From assembly GCA_001750645.1 (NCBI GenBank), contig MEIF01000019.1, forward strand, positions 1 to 38,262: a stretch of DNA of 38,262 nucleotides. The letters run 5' to 3'. Position 1 is the stretch's first letter. Each line of letters begins with the position of its first letter. The notes beneath the pieces were generated by a model, which saw only the letters and a program-made list of their open reading frames with translations, had not been told where the DNA came from and searched no databases. A program made the translations under genes and the position numbers. The stretch is from Gammaproteobacteria bacterium AqS3. GTDB lineage: Bacteria > Pseudomonadota > Gammaproteobacteria > MEIF01 > AqS3. Below, one piece after another: positions 38,057 to 38,262 of the stretch.

Positions 38057-38262
38057 TTAAGCGTTCCTAGCAGCACGGGTGATGAGCTGCGCCAGCCAGG
38101 TTGGGAGCTGAGGTGCCACTGTCGCCATGACCTCAAACGCTTCTGAGGGGATTCTTCGCTTTAATGTCTTGATCGCATCTTCGGCTTCATCGGGCCCGAG
38201 CCAAGCCAGAGCGCGGACAACCTGACCTGCCGGATGGTTGGCCAAAACCAACTGCCAAGACG
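38057..38262 (-). CDS. C-terminal part of DUF6088/AbiEi-like antitoxin (partial, runs off the window)
   Basis: The minus-strand frame is open from the window edge to a TAA at 38057-38059 and gives SWQLVLANHPAGQVVRALAW, LGPDEAEDAIKTLKRRIPSE and AFEVMATVAPQLPTWLAQLI. It is the intact counterpart of the broken gene at 34660-35438. Such proteins usually are the antitoxin of a type IV-like toxin-antitoxin pair, but neither the DNA-binding N-terminus nor a toxin is visible here. The family call is moderate. The gene ends 120 bases before the start of ariA, read in the same direction. Confidence 0.6.
   Translation of the reverse strand, partial: SWQLVLANHPAGQVVRALAWLGPDEAEDAIKTLKRRIPSEAFEVMATVAPQLPTWLAQLITRAARNA

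Overview
The window looks like a gammaproteobacterial chromosome carrying a large, recombined anti-phage defence island. The left 6 kb is GC-rich housekeeping DNA: the 3' end of an AmpG-like permease, an alkyltransferase-like (Atl) gene, groES-groEL behind a sigma-32-type promoter, a TonB-dependent receptor with His/Glu-rich loops, and one exported protein of unknown function. Host taxonomy beyond gammaproteobacterium cannot be fixed from the sequence alone.

The island begins at a complete tRNA-Pro(CGG) gene (6028-6104), and composition becomes AT-rich at once. Module 1 is a 1420-residue Avs-like STAND NTPase with an N-terminal nuclease domain, followed by an FRG-domain gene. Next is a two-gene system made of a large Eco57I-type adenine methyltransferase, out of frame at a run of eight C, and a PLD-nuclease/SNF2-type helicase fusion. 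A degraded tRNA-Pro-like sequence (about 19071-19131) then precedes a second paralogous Avs-like gene.

Behind it lies a type I restriction-modification operon: hsdM, a tandemly duplicated hsdM-spacer-hsdS segment that has left a chimeric remnant, hsdS out of frame at a run of nine C, a second FRG gene, and hsdR. The hsdS/FRG and FRG/hsdR junctions overlap by a few bases, so the FRG gene is built into the operon. Next come a dyad-and-hairpin leader, a dead hsdM (internal deletion, NPPF changed to SPPF) and a third, intact FRG gene. The tails of the second and third FRG proteins resemble the C-terminal end of HsdR, which suggests that they dock on the methyltransferase in place of HsdR.

The right end carries a PARIS pair (AriA ATPase and AriB DUF4435/TOPRIM nuclease, minus strand) between two copies of the 3' end of a DUF6088/AbiEi-like antitoxin gene. 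One copy is broken by an insertion of about 0.5 kb; the other runs off the window.

The island therefore layers several defences: DNA modification and restriction (two systems), sensors of phage proteins (two Avs-like), a guard against anti-restriction proteins (PARIS), and a set of FRG proteins whose association with type I restriction is the most novel element. No integrase, transposase or CRISPR array was seen.
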